Source: Mantamonas sphyraenae
Taxonomy: Eukaryota > CRuMs > Mantamonadidae
Direction of reading: 5' to 3'
Length of the DNA: 64,000 nucleotides
NCBI GenBank assembly: GCA_026936335.1
Contig: JAPMXV010000038.1
Coordinates: forward strand, 124,001 to 188,000
The notes under the pieces are model-generated. The model saw only the letters and a program-made list of their open reading frames with translations. It was not told the origin of the DNA and ran no database searches. Within the stretch, counting starts at the first letter, position 1; each line of letters opens with the position of its first letter. Positions 20,163 to 32,002 of this stretch are shown here, one piece after another. Position numbers and translations under genes: made by a program.

Positions 20163-20246
20163 GTGGGGGATGTGCTATGAATGTTGCCAGTGTTGCCCCG
20201 GCTGGCGCAACTTCTTTGTCCCCCCGCTTGCAAGCGTCCACCTGCC
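20163..20246. promoter_or_regulatory. Putative bidirectional promoter of ChAPs-like and LMBD2 genes
   Basis: 84 bp between two divergent ATGs, both encoding membrane-traffic or membrane proteins. No recognisable element was seen; the call rests on spacing alone. Confidence 0.35.
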
Positions 20247-22606
20247 ATGACCACTGCCAGTGACATTGCTGTCCCTGCTTTGGAAATCAGCCTGCTGGTG
20301 CTGTGTCTGGCGTATGCCGTGGTGCAACTGAAACGGTGTGTTGTGTTCTGGATTGGAATTTGGCAGCCACACACACACACACACCCACATGCATGCATGC
20401 ATGCACACACGTACATCATTGCACAACTTGGCATCCATGCATGCGTGTCGTACCACGACCACACCCGTCCTCTCGCCCTCCCCCGTGTGTGCTCCCACTG
20501 ACACTCACTCACACTCACCCCCCCTTGTTTCCCCACCAGGTTTGCCAACCCGCGCACTACGCCGTGGCTGGTGTGGCTCACATGTTTCCTGGCCTGGTTC
20601 AACGCCACCGTCATTGTCATTCTGATCCCAATGGACATTTCGCTGGTGTTGCACCAGCGTTGTGTGGCGGGAGGTGCTGCGGCGTCGTGTGATGCTGCCT
20701 TCACCTCGCTGTCACGCGACATGCTCACCACCTGCTGGTGGACCGTGTATTGGATCAACTTTGCGCTGTCGTGGTTTGTGGCACCCGTGGTGAACGACTA
20801 CCACAACGCAGCAGCCTTTGGGGTGTGGCCCAAACTCAAACTGGCCATTTCCGGCAACGCCAAGTTCTACGTGCTCATTGCCATTGTGGGCCTGGTTGCC
20901 CTCATGCTCTTCCTCCTCATTTCTGCATGGACCTTCTCCTCCCTCATGGGCTTCCTCATTGCCCTCTCCAACGCCTGGGGTTTGCTCATCATGGTCTTCT
21001 TCCTCGGTCATGGCCTCGTACAGGTCCCTCGCACCCTGTGGCGCATGTCCAACTTTGATCTCCATCTCGCTTACCAATACTTCAAGCTGCCTGCACGTCA
21101 CGCCACCCTCACCAAAACCCAGGCCGACTTGCAGATGCTCCTCCTTGAACTCAAGACCATTTCCGACAAGGTGCACACGTACAGTCCCGAGTTGGTGCCT
21201 CGCATCGAACAAATCAGTGCCCATGTGGACTTGGGTGTGGTGGAGCAGAACGAAAGCAAACTGAAGCGATACAGATCCTGGGGCGAGAAATCATTTGACC
21301 TCGCCGCTCGCAACGAGGACGACGCCTCCCTGGCCGACCTTGGCTTGCGTTTGCGTTCCACACACTATGCTTATGTCGTGGCCAAGGTGCGCTTTGAGCG
21401 TGTCATCCACCGTTCGATTCGCCTGCGCGACATTGTCGATGCACGCGAGGCCGGAAGCTATCAGAGCTCGTTTGAGCGCGACACACCCGAGTGGAAAACC
21501 ACCCTGCAATATGTGTACTATGTCTACTTGCACAAGTGGATGTTGCGTGCATTGGCTCTCGTGTTCACTGTTGTCAGTGCCGTGCACGTGTGGAGCGAGA
21601 TCACCGTGTTTACACGCATCCGCAACGGCCCCGACGTCTCCCTCTGGGCCGCCCTGGTCTCATCCGACCTGCCAGCCCCGGTATCCTCCCTCATTTGCTA
21701 CCTGGTGGTCCTCTATGTCACCCGCTGTGCCGAGTTTTCTGTCTTTCGGCTCAATGTGTTTGTCAGTTGCACCGCGCGAATGGAACGTGTCCGTGGAGCG
21801 GGGCGTGTGAACACAGCGCTGACAACCCACACCCACACCCACACACCCACACTCATCCACTCATCCACACACAGGACATGTTCAAACTGATCCCGGGTGG
21901 ACTGAGCGATGTGGATTCCCTGATCTTTGCAGCCAAGTTTTTGTTGCGCTTGATCCCTGCACTGAGTTGGAACTTCCTGAACATGGTGCACATGGCAAAC
22001 GAGAGCGCATTCTCGCAGGTGATGGGAAACATGCGCATTGTGCCATTTCTTGGGGACAACCAGGGGTACAATGCACTCATCCCCGTCGCACTGGTTGTGT
22101 TTTGCCTGCTGACGCTGTTCAAGGCCCACAAGCGCGTGTGCAACTGTGTGTCATGTCTGCCCTGCGTCAACAGGCGCATGTTTCTGTTTAATGACGAATC
22201 AACGGGATCGGCGAGGGTGGATCACGGCCGAACCCTGTTCCGCGAGCATGCTCCGCAGTACATCGAACGGTGGTTTGCCAACCTGAACAAGAATGCCGAG
22301 GAGATTGGCGAGGAAATTGAACGCATGGATTCGATTGTGGACGAGAAGGACGCCGAAGCGGCAGAGGTGGAGGACGAGGTGTACAACAACAACGAAGAGG
22401 GAGACGACGTGGAGATGGACACCATTCAGGAGCAACACAGCACGGCTGTGCCACACATGCTCCATGCAGACGATCGACAGGACAGCGATGTGGCACCCCT
22501 CACACGCAGGGGGTCCAACACATCGTCCCATCTCGACATCGACGACATCAGCTTCTCCTCCTCCGAGATGGATCTGGGCAAGAAATGGAAATTCTGGAAG
22601 CGATAA
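20247..22606 (+). CDS. LMBRD2: LMBR1 domain-containing protein 2 homologue
   Basis: Exons 20247-20335, 20540-21761 and 21875-22606 encode about 680 residues, near the usual ~700. The first membrane segment is split by intron 1 (LEISLLVLCLAYAVVQLKR/FANPR). About nine hydrophobic segments follow, with the cytoplasmic coiled coil typical of LMBD2 between the two halves (residues ~225-300: HATLTKTQADLQMLLLELK). The second exon's end is less certain: the donor may be ttt/gtcagt (used here) or aat/gtgttt. The C-terminus is acidic and ends MDLGKKWKFWKR. LMBD2 is a plasma-membrane multi-pass protein linked to GPCR signalling in animals. Intron 1 holds (CA)n at 20368-20382 and an ATGC tetranucleotide run. 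Confidence 0.9.
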
Positions 22607-22685
22607 GTGGATGCGGTGCTGCTGCAAACAATGATGAATACAGGAAGAACAGTGTTTGTGTCTGTGTGTCTGTGTGTGTGTCCAT

Positions 22686-25616
22686 TCATCGTCGCTTGGC
22701 AGCCCCTCGTTTTGCCTTTGGTCGAGGTGACTCGGCATCCGACCATTCGGAGCCAGAGCTTCCACTTCCGCTTCCGCTGCTGCTGCCTCCTTCTGTCTCC
22801 ACGCCGCTTGAGCCGCCGCTTGAGCTGCTGCCACTCTCTGTGCTTGAGGACGACGAGGATGAGGAAGAGGACGACGACGAACTGGTCGAGCTGGTCGATC
22901 GTGCCGACACCGGTCGCTTCTTTGTGCCCGCTTTCTTCTTGCCCTTTGCCTTTGCCTTTGTCTTTTTCTTGGCCCCAACCGTGCTGCTGCTGCTGCTGCC
23001 GGACGGCTTCTTCTTTGTCGCCGTCGTTGTTGTCCCCGTGGCCTTGCCTGTCCCTGCCAGGAGTGACGTACGGCGTGCAGTGGATGCAGCGGATGAAGGT
23101 CTGCTTGCACCGCTGCCACTGCCCACCGACGACGCGCTTGACTTGCGTCGCCTGCGTCCCGATTTCTTCTTTTCTTCCTCCGCAGACACCGCGCTGATCA
23201 CAGGTGTCGACGTGCCCGGCCTGCGCAAACGGCCTTCGATCCGTTCCACAGGCTTGTCGGAAGGCATGGAGAGCCCCTTGAGGATGGCAGCCGGCACTGC
23301 CATCCCCTTGCTCTCGAACCGCTCTTTGATGCGCAAGTATTCCTGCTTCGAGTCCAGCAGGCCCGGACGCGACACATGCGACACTGCACCATACCTGTAC
23401 ACGGGTGCAGAGTAGGGCCTGTCGGCGCCGTATGAGGATGACGTGGAACCCGACGAGGAGGATGTCGACGACGACGACGACGTCGCTGATGTGCTGTGGG
23501 CCATGCTCCCCGGCATGGCACTCACCGTACGCCGTTGGTGTGAGATGCTGCTGCTGCTGCTCGCACCTCCTCCGTCGCTTTTGCTGTTTCTGTGTGTGCG
23601 TTGTTGTTGCTGTCTGCGCTGCTGTTGCCTGTACGATTGCGTGGCCTGTTCAAATTCCTGTTCAAAGTCCCCAGCCTCGTCCCCGAGTGTGTCACCGTCC
23701 CCACCTTCGTTGTCGTCATCGTCGTCGTGGTCATATACAATCACATCCTCCTCCTCCTCCTCCTCCTCGTCGTAGCCGTCCACATAGCCGCCATTGTCAT
23801 CGTGGTACACAACATCCGATGTGCCACTGTTGCTGCGAATGCTGCTGCTGCTGGGTCGCCTGTGTTGCCTTTCCTGTGCCATTCCTTGCGCCTTGCTGCC
23901 TCGTGGGTGCGCTGTGGCTGGTCTTCCCATGGCCTGTGCGTCGCCGTGGCGATGGCGTGCCAACTGCTCGTCGACCGAGGTGCGTGTGCGTGCCGACACA
24001 AAATAGGCCGAGTAGGGCCTGTTGGCAATGCGCTTCTGCACGTTCACCTCAATGGCATCCATCTTACGACGCCATTCGGCCACAGTGCGATCGATCTCTG
24101 CCTGTGTCTCCTCGTCCAGATCGCGCATGCTCTGGTTCTGCTTCAGCTGTTCGCTCCACGCACGCCGCTCACGCCTTTCCTTTTCAATCTGCAACTTTTC
24201 CTGTGTCATTGGATTCTCCAGAAGGGCTTCCACGTCCAACCCTGTCACCTCCTTCAGGATGTGTGCATGCCTATCCGTCGGTTTGGCCACCAGTTTGCTC
24301 GCCGCCTTCTTCTTCTTCTTCTTCACCCCTCTGGTCGACCCTGTCGACTGCACCGAACGAGCAGACGACGGTCGACTGTTGCTGTTGGCGCTGCTGTTGG
24401 CGCTGCTCGGTCGTCGTCGTCGTCGCACACCGCTGCCCGGTCGTTTCTTCTTGTTTGCCCTCCTCTTTGGTGTGGACGACGACCCCTCCCCCTCCGATTC
24501 GGATGATGAGGATGATCCTGATCCACTTCCCGATCTGCCTGACGCCACATCCTCACTAAAGTTGACTGAACGTGACGACGCCATGGCAGCCGCGTCATGA
24601 TCGACTTCCACCGCAGCGTCCGCAGCCAAATCCAGAGCCAGTTTGGCTGCCATTTGCTTTCGTGCCTCCTCTGCCTCTGCCTCCCGTTGCCTCTCCTCTT
24701 CCAACGCCGCCTCCAGTTTGGATTCCAAACTCTGTGCGCCGTGGGTGGCCTTGCGCAGACGATACCCTGCCCCGAGATCCTTCCGTGCGTATTCACGCAT
24801 ACGCATGGCCGCCTCACTGTCCAACTGCAGCATGCGACGCCTTTCCTCACTCGACGATGCCTCTGTGTTGGATGACATCGACTCCTTGGCCGTGCTGTCT
24901 CTGTGCGCTTCCATTCGCAGCTGCGCTCTCAGGAACGCCACTTGCCTGTCCAACGCCTCCTCTTCTGCCTCCCAACTCGCCTCTGCATCCACCTCCTGCT
25001 CGTTCATCTTGTTCAACACAGGTTTGAAGATCTGCACACCCGGCGGGTTACATAGACAAGCGTGTGTGTGTGTGAGCATGTGCGCGCAGAGGACAGAGGA
25101 GAGCGCCAAAAGCCGTTACCCGCCAACCGGGCTCAACCCGCTCCAATTTGGCGCGCATACCTTGAGACCACTTTGCAACAGCTCATCGGTGGAATCAAAC
25201 CATCCCATGCGCAGATGCATGTTGAAGCGAGCCTGGTCGTCCACCAGAGTGTTGCCACTGCGGTGGGATTGGTCGTCGTCTCGGTCGCCTGCGTCCAGGG
25301 CCCACGCCTCACGATGGGCCTCTGCCTCCTTGCGTTCGGCCAGACGAGCCAGTTGCCGTTCCCGCTTGGCATCCTCGTCGTCTTCGCTGTCGGATGAGGA
25401 CACCTCGTGCAGGATCTCCTCCATGAGTGCCTCCTGGTCCATGGGAACGGCCTTGGGTTTGCGGGGCATCAGTTCCGGCGTCGGCTGCCGTTGAGGCATC
25501 TCGAAACGAAGGAGGTAGTCCTCATCATCGGACTCATCCACCTCCACGTCACTCACCACCCACGTGCGGCTGTGTTGTTGTTGCCGTCCCGTGTGGCGTG
25601 ATTGTGGCCGTAGCAT
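22686..25616 (-). CDS. Unrecognised coiled-coil/disordered protein with repeated RPxSA motifs
   Basis: Exons 25616-25161 and 25031-22686, phase 0, give about 933 residues; the junction reads LLQSGLK/IFKPVLNKMNEQ. I do not recognise the family. Residues 1-150 are acidic, with FNMHLRMGWFDSTDELL just before the junction. Charged coiled-coil helices follow (EAALEEERQREAEAEEARKQ; IEKERRERRAWSEQLKQ). The rest is disordered and Ser/Arg/Lys-rich. The short motif RP(S/Y/V/A)(S/T)A recurs at least seven times, for example RPSSANSS, RPYSAYFV, RPATAHPR, RPYSAPVY and KRPVSARS, and the C-terminus ends in Ser/Gly and Lys-rich runs. Similar RPxSA/RPxTA motifs occur in ciliary proteins, so a cytoskeletal or flagellar role is a weak inference. 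It is convergent with LMBD2. Confidence 0.7.
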
Positions 25617-25745
25617 TGAGTTGGTTTGGATGACGGGGACGGGGGTGCATTGCAGAAATTGTGTATATTAACATTCAATGCGTGTCTATGTGTCCTCCAT
25701 GATGGTTTGTCCATGATGATGGTACTGGGTTGCAATGGGGGCGTG

Positions 25746-28700
25746 TTAGGCCTCGTAGGCACGGTTGCCGGCGTTGCGGCGCCACTTCTTTTCCATGGCA
25801 TCGAGCTCGGTGCGATGCATCCTGAGTTGTTGCTCCTGTTCGACGGAGCGGATGGCCATGGGTGGTTTGGTGAGGGAGAGGAGCATGGGTACGGCGAACC
25901 AGGCAAAGAGAAAGGAAACCAGGAGGGAGCCCTGGAGGACGAGCACAAAGCCAAATGTGCCACCATCGGCGCTGAAGAACAAGGCAGCCGAACTGGCACT
26001 GGTGAAGTAGCCTCCCAACACACTGGAACCAATGTCTGTGAACATGCGTTGGATGCGTTGTTTGGTGGTGCCCTGGGCCGTGTTGAAGTGCAGCACCATG
26101 TGGGCGGAAAAGTCCACGCCTCCAGACAGGGTCAACAGGCCCAGCAGGAAGCTAAAGTCACCCACGCCTGCACCGCTGATGACGTTGATTGTGAGCGCAG
26201 AGAGGGCACTGACCACCATGGAAAAGCCCACAATGACGGCTGTGAACGGGTTGATGAGCAACACACAACAGCTTGCCACCACGAGGAACACTGCCACCAG
26301 TGCTTGCACACCCAACTGCTCCAGATACAACAGATTGTCCACAATGTCACCGTACTCCTCGCACGAGGGCATCATGACCCCATTGTTGATCACCGCCTTC
26401 ATGTGGCTGACAACACCATCCAGCTGCGCACGTGCTGTGTTGTACTCCTCCACACGTGGCACATACGTCACCAGTCGCGACATTTGGATGCGAGTCTTGT
26501 CATTGCTGAGCAAAACGTCACGTCGAGCTTGGGCGGCAATTTCCGAGGAGGCCGCGTACTGCTTGAACAGCTGCAAGATGGCAGCGTCGCTGTCGAGCTG
26601 CGCCGTGCCGTTTGCATACGCTATCATGTCACGCAGCCAGCAGCGTGACGTGGTGCCCGGGATGCGAGCTGGAAGTGAGTCGATGAGATCGCAGGCTTGC
26701 AAGATTAGCTGCCGATCGGCGGCGCTGGTCAGCTTGCGAAAGGGCTCCACCAGAAAGGAGACCTCGTTGGGAGACACGGGAAACATGGCATGCATGGACT
26801 GCAGCGCACGGTCTGTTTCGCCGCCGGGCACACGCACAGCCATAGGGCCCGTGCGTGTCATGGTGCACGTGGCACCAAACACAGCCGCTGCAATCACTGT
26901 CAGGGTGACCAGCACGTTGATGACGGTGCCCGCACGCGACACGCTGACACGTCCCCACCAGTGACTGAACCGGCCTCCGAGTGACACAATCAGCAGTTCC
27001 GTCTGCCCATCCTCTGTCCACACCTGTCGTGCGCCACGCACGCGTGCAGCAGAAGAGCTTGCGTCGGACAAACGTCCCACGGAACTTCGATCCGTGGACG
27101 AGCGATCGTCTCGATTCGCACGGCCGGAATCCAAGCGGAAACTGTCCACCGAGGTGTTGCTGTTGAGTGGTGTGTTGTTGGGTGCCTCATCACCTCCCAC
27201 AGCGCGTTCGCTGCCCTTGAGTTGGTGGTCCTGGCTGTCCTGGTGCTCCTGCAGGGCTTTGGCGCCCAGGTAGGACACCTCAGTGTCGCTGGTGGGTGGT
27301 TTGGAACGCGAGGGCATGCGCACCGCCTCCGGCTGCTGCTGTTGCAACTGGTTGTCCCCACCGGTCTCCACGTCGTCATCGTCGTCATCGTCGTCGTTCC
27401 ACATCTGACCCTCCTCGTCGGCACACTTGATACAACAGCAGCAGTCGCCTCGACCGGCCGATTCGCGTTCGAGGTCGTATGCAAGCACGGCAGTGAACCA
27501 GGAGAGTTGCAGGAGAAAGTCAAGGATGAGGGCAGCCACCAGCACTGTGCAAAAGATGCTCAGGGTGCTACTGGAGGAAAACATGCCGGGCACAAACACA
27601 AGCACATCGGTGACTGTGGTGGCAAAGATGCTGGTGGCAGACTCGGACAGGGCGGTTGCCAGACGGCGAGCTGGAGCCATGGCGCGTGGGGTGCGACGCA
27701 CGGATGTGATGATAAGCACACAGTCGTCCACACCGACGGCAAACAGAAAGTACCATCCAATCACAATGAGGTAGGAGAGGTCGATGCCGGCCACAGCGAG
27801 GCTGATGACCACCACAAGATTGGCAAGCAGCACATTGACAAACGAGGCCAATGCTACGCCCACCTTGCTGCCCACGTGTGGTTGGCTGCCAATGATGATG
27901 AGGAACACAATCAGAGTGGCAAACCAGGAGCCTGTCGTCGGCGCAACCTCCGGCGCTGGAACGGCTTGTGTCAGCACGAATCGCTGCACTCCCGCAGGCA
28001 GCGCCAGTTTGCGGATACGCGCCATGGCATCGCCCTGCATCTGTGCGTATCGACCCATGGTGTAAACCTCCTCCCCTGCTTGGATGATCTGTACGTGTGT
28101 GGTGTGTGAGCGCCGAATAGAACGCGAGTGTGCGTTTTTTCTTCGGTTTCTTTTTTTGCACCTCTGGTCAAAAAAATGAGGCGCCGAGAGCACATTGGTG
28201 GCAAACAACAAACGTACCCCTTGCAGAGGCCACACGCCTCGCATGGCCTGCACATCGCCTCCATTGCGTCTCACGAGCAAGGAATCCGACCATTGGATGG
28301 TGCTGTTGGTGCTGTTGCTAGCGCCAGGGAGGTGTTTCAAGCACGCCCCGTTGTGGGCGAGGTGTGTGGAAACACGTCGCAGTTCAGAAGGAACCGCAAC
28401 CCGACACATGTCCTTGTAACTCTCACCAGCTCCAGAGGCCTGTTCTATCTGTTGATCAGCCTGGAGAAGCAACGTGCGCATGGTGTCCTCGCTGACGGTG
28501 CTCTTTGGGTCGCGGACGAGCAGGACAGAGATGAACTGGTCATTGCCGTAATTTTTACCCACCAGAGCATAGGCACTGGTGCTGTTGGTCATCAGAGGGA
28601 CGTTGGACAGGTCGAGTTTGATCATGCCGCCCAGGGGAAGGAATGCAAGGCAGAACAGCGTCGTGCACAGAAGCACGCGTCCGCGGTACTTGTGCACCAT

Positions 28701-28892
28701 CAAACCCAGCGAGTAGAACCACTGATGCAGCAGCAGATCTGTTTTAAGGCCGAGGCGCATGTACGAGGGCGCACGCCGACCAATCATGGCCGTCGTTTTC
28801 CGGCTGAGGATCGGGGTCGAGGGCATCAACGAAAGAGCTTGTTTTGCGGAGGGTCGAGAAGGTTTGGGAGCAGGGGGGGCGGGGGCTCCCAT
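25746..28892 (-). CDS. Patched-like RND family membrane protein (copy A)
   Basis: Exons 28892-28218 and 28088-25746, phase 0, give about 1005 residues; splicing joins WPLQG/IIQAGEEVYTMG. Topology is that of RND permeases: TM1 (VLLCTTLFCLAFLPLGG), a large extracellular loop with NST glycosylation sequons, then the sterol-sensing-like block of five TMs including FAVGVDDCVLIITSVRRTPRA and FATTVTDVLVFVPG. A Cys-rich acidic cytoplasmic loop follows (GDCCCCIKCADEEGQ), then a second repeat ending with FLLGLLTLSGGVDFSAHMVLHF. GVDD in TM4 and GVDF in TM10 are the expected proton-coupling positions. The family moves sterols or other lipids; the substrate is unknown. About 138 bp downstream of it, on the same strand, ends the 5' neighbour copy B. 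Confidence 0.88.
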   Translation of the reverse strand: MGAPAPPAPKPSRPSAKQALSLMPSTPILSRKTTAMIGRRAPSYMRLGLKTDLLLHQWFYSLGLMVHKYRGRVLLCTTLFCLAFLPLGGMIKLDLSNVPLMTNSTSAYALVGKNYGNDQFISVLLVRDPKSTVSEDTMRTLLLQADQQIEQASGAGESYKDMCRVAVPSELRRVSTHLAHNGACLKHLPGASNSTNSTIQWSDSLLVRRNGGDVQAMRGVWPLQGVRLLFATNVLSAPHFFDQRCKKRNRRKNAHSRSIRRSHTTHVQIIQAGEEVYTMGRYAQMQGDAMARIRKLALPAGVQRFVLTQAVPAPEVAPTTGSWFATLIVFLIIIGSQPHVGSKVGVALASFVNVLLANLVVVISLAVAGIDLSYLIVIGWYFLFAVGVDDCVLIITSVRRTPRAMAPARRLATALSESATSIFATTVTDVLVFVPGMFSSSSTLSIFCTVLVAALILDFLLQLSWFTAVLAYDLERESAGRGDCCCCIKCADEEGQMWNDDDDDDDDVETGGDNQLQQQQPEAVRMPSRSKPPTSDTEVSYLGAKALQEHQDSQDHQLKGSERAVGGDEAPNNTPLNSNTSVDSFRLDSGRANRDDRSSTDRSSVGRLSDASSSAARVRGARQVWTEDGQTELLIVSLGGRFSHWWGRVSVSRAGTVINVLVTLTVIAAAVFGATCTMTRTGPMAVRVPGGETDRALQSMHAMFPVSPNEVSFLVEPFRKLTSAADRQLILQACDLIDSLPARIPGTTSRCWLRDMIAYANGTAQLDSDAAILQLFKQYAASSEIAAQARRDVLLSNDKTRIQMSRLVTYVPRVEEYNTARAQLDGVVSHMKAVINNGVMMPSCEEYGDIVDNLLYLEQLGVQALVAVFLVVASCCVLLINPFTAVIVGFSMVVSALSALTINVISGAGVGDFSFLLGLLTLSGGVDFSAHMVLHFNTAQGTTKQRIQRMFTDIGSSVLGGYFTSASSAALFFSADGGTFGFVLVLQGSLLVSFLFAWFAVPMLLSLTKPPMAIRSVEQEQQLRMHRTELDAMEKKWRRNAGNRAYEA

Positions 28893-29030
28893 GCATCAGA
28901 TTGCCAATTGAGGTTTTGTTTTCATGGGGAAGGTCCAGTGGCAAGGGTGAAATGGATGGTTGTGCACAGGGATTTTCAGTGCATGGATTTGAAAATGGTG
29001 AAAAATATCCGCGAACGAGAGAAAGGGATC

Positions 29031-31959
29031 TCACGCATCCTCGTATCTCCTTGCACCGCTCTCTTTGCGCCACCTCTTTTCCACAGCATCCAATGCGCTC
29101 TTGCGCAGCTTCAGCTGCTGCTCCTGCTCGATGGAGCGCAGGGCGACGGGAGGCTTGGTCAACGAGAGGAGCAGGGGCACGGCAAACCAGGCAAAGAGCA
29201 CCGAAGCCAGGAGGGAGCCCTGCAAGGCAAGGACAAAGCCATAGAAGCTGCCATCGGAACCGAGCAGAAACAGCACCGCCGAACTGGCACTGGTGAAGTA
29301 GCCTCCCAACACGCTGGATCCAATGTCTGTGAACATGCCTTGGATGCGTTGCTTGGTGGTGCCCTGGGCCGTGTTGAAGTGCAGCACCATGTGGGCGGAA
29401 AAGTCCACGCCTCCAGACAGGGTCAACAGGCCGAAAATGAAAGTCAGGTAACCGACGCCAGCACCAATGACAACCATCAGAGTCAGAGCGCTGAGTGCAC
29501 TGACCATCATGGAAACACCCACAATGACGGCTGTGAACGGGTTGATGAGCAACACACACAACAGCTTGCCACCACGAGGAGAACCGCAGCAATCGCCTGC
29601 AAACTCAACTGCTGCAGGTACAACTCGTTGTCGACGATATCGCTGTACTCCTTGCATGCGGGCATCATGACACCGTTGTTGATGACGCCTTTCATGTGTG
29701 CGAGCACGCCATCCAGCTGTGATCGCGCTGCGTCACTCTCCTCCACGCGGGGCACAAACGTCACCAGCCGCGACGCCTCAATCCTTTTCCCGTCATCTCT
29801 GAGCATCACATCACGACGAGCCTTGGTGGCAGTGTGTGATGACGCTGTGTAGCGCTTGAAGAGCTCCACCAGCCCCTCTTCGCTGTCCAGCAGCTGGTTG
29901 GCCGTCGTGCTGTTGGCAAACGCAAGCATGTCACGCAACCAACAGCGTGACTCGGTGCCCTGTATCCGTTCTGGCAGCGTGTCAATGGCATCACATGCAT
30001 CCAACACCCTTTGGCGATCCTCGGGGGTGGACAGACGTCGATGAGGTTCCACCATGAAATGCACCTCGTTGGGAGTCACAGCAAAGGCATTGCGCATCTG
30101 TGTCACGGCCACATCTGTTGGACCGCCACGCACACGCACTGCAAGTGCACCCGTGCGTGTCATGGTCACTGTGGCTCCGTACACGGCGGCAGAAAGCAAC
30201 GCCACGGTGACGAGGGCATTCAGCATCATTCCCATGCGTGACACACTGAACCGACCCCACCAGTGACTGAAACGGCCTCCCAGAGACACAATGAGCAGTT
30301 CCATCTTGCCATCCTTGGTCCATGCCTGGCGCGCACCACGCACTCGGTCGCTGTCACTTCGATCCGAGGCAAACGATCCCCTCCCTGTGGATACGTCCAC
30401 AGAGGTGTTTTCCATCGGTGTCGTCACTGCAGTGTCCGCAGTCACGTTGTCCGAACTCACACGACGTGCGTCAAAGCTGAGTTTGCTCACCATGGGCGAT
30501 TTGGGCACCGCCGACGGGAACTGCGCCTCCTCCACCTCCTCGTCATCCAGCCACTCCTGGCCCTCCTCATCGGCCATCTTGATGCAACACAGCACATCGC
30601 CTCGTCCACGTGCCTCCCGTTCCAGGTCGTACGCAAGCACGGCGGCAAACCAAGTCAGCTGCAGCACAAAGTCGAGAGTCAGCGCGGTGGCAATCACCGC
30701 ACAGAACGTCGACACGGACACACTGGAGGAAAACAGACCGGGCACAAACACAAGCACATCGGTGACTGTGGTGGCAAAGATGCTGGTGGCAGACTCGGAC
30801 AGGGCGGTTGCCAGACGGCGAGCTGGGGCCATGGCGCGTGGGGTGCGACGCACAGAGGTGATGATAAGCACACAGTCGTCCACACCGACGGCAAAAAGGT
30901 AGAACCAGCTGATGATGATGAGGAATGACATGTCGATGCCCATGGCTGCTGCGGCGAGAAGCACCACGGCGTTGGCAAGCAGCACGTTGACAAACGAGGC
31001 CAATGCAACGCCCACCTTGCTCCCCACGTGTGCTTGACCGCCAATCATCATCACAAACACAACCAATGTGGCCATCCATGTGCCGACAGCCATCGTCACG
31101 GGTGGCAAGGGAACGCGGTTGGCAAGCACAAACGCATCCAGCGAGGCCGGCAACTTGAGCGTCCGAACTCGTGCCATAGCATCGTCCTGAACCGCAGTGT
31201 ACTTGTTGGCCTCGTAGGCCTCCTCGCCTCCTTGTAGGATCTGTGGAAAAACACAGACAGGTGTCAGCATGGCGCGCGCACAGAAGGAAAAAGGGGAAAC
31301 GTGCAAAGCTTTGACATCTTCCAGATCCCTTTTCCGCAAACGCACTCCTTCAAGGGGCCACACGCCTCGCATCGCCACGACACTGCCTCCAGATCGATGG
31401 ACCAGTAAGGCATCGGACCATTCTGCGTCATGTGTCGTGTTCAGCACCGCGGCGGGGAGGAGCTTCCTGCACGGTCCGTGGTTGGGTCCGTCGTTGTGTT
31501 TGCCAAACCGCAGTTCTTTCGATGGGCTGGCAGCCTCGCACATTTGGTCGAATCGTTCCCCACCCCCCACGGCCCCTTGAATGGACTTGTCCACCTCTTG
31601 CATCGCATTGACAAACGTCCTCTCCTCGACAGATGCACCCGCGTGCCGCACAAGCAGCACCGATGTGAATATCGGATGCCCAAACGACTTTCCAAGCTCT
31701 GCGTACGCGCTGCTGCTGTTTGTCAGAAGCGGCACCGCAGTCACATTTTGGCGGACCATGCCAGACAGTGGCACAAACGCCAGGCAGAAGACTGTCGTCA
31801 GCAGAAGCACGCATCCGCGGTTCCTGTGCACCCGCAACCCCAAGTCGTAGAACCACTGGTGGAGCAACAAATCGGTCTTCAAGCCCACACGCATGTACGA
31901 GGCGCACGACGGCCAATCATCGCCGTCGTTTTGCGACTCAGCGAGTGTGGTCGGGGCAT
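29031..31959 (-). CDS. Patched-like RND family membrane protein (copy B, two frameshifts)
   Basis: Tandem paralogue of the gene at 25746-28892, same strand and same intron position (31241-31345; WPLEG/ILQGGEEAYEANKY). Core residues match copy A: FAVGVDDCVLIITSVRRTPRA is identical, and FIFGLLTLSGGVDFSAHMVL is nearly so. Two differences break the frame. At ~29552-29562 a CA repeat in the + strand has one extra CA compared with copy A, shifting VVASCCV(LLINPFTAV). At ~31901 one G of a GGG run is missing, so the start MPRPHSLSRKTTAMIGRRAP (ATG at 31959) is one base out of frame with SYMRVGLKTDLL. Without the second site, translation could begin at MRVGLKTDLL (31894). Either sequencing errors, or early decay of one copy. 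Roughly 930 residues if both are corrected. Confidence 0.82.
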
Positions 31960-32002
31960 GCTTTCTCTGCCAGCTTTGGTTTTGCCAAACGGGCGGCCTC
32001 CT

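Noticed and set aside
20384..20404. ATGC tetranucleotide run in LMBD2 intron 1 considered as a mobile-element end
   Set aside because: No inverted repeats, target duplication or ORF; simple repeat expansion.
29031..31959. Calling RND copy B a pseudogene
   Set aside because: All other parts, including catalytic and splice sites, are intact, and frameshifts also occur in housekeeping genes of this window, so sequence error is at least as likely.
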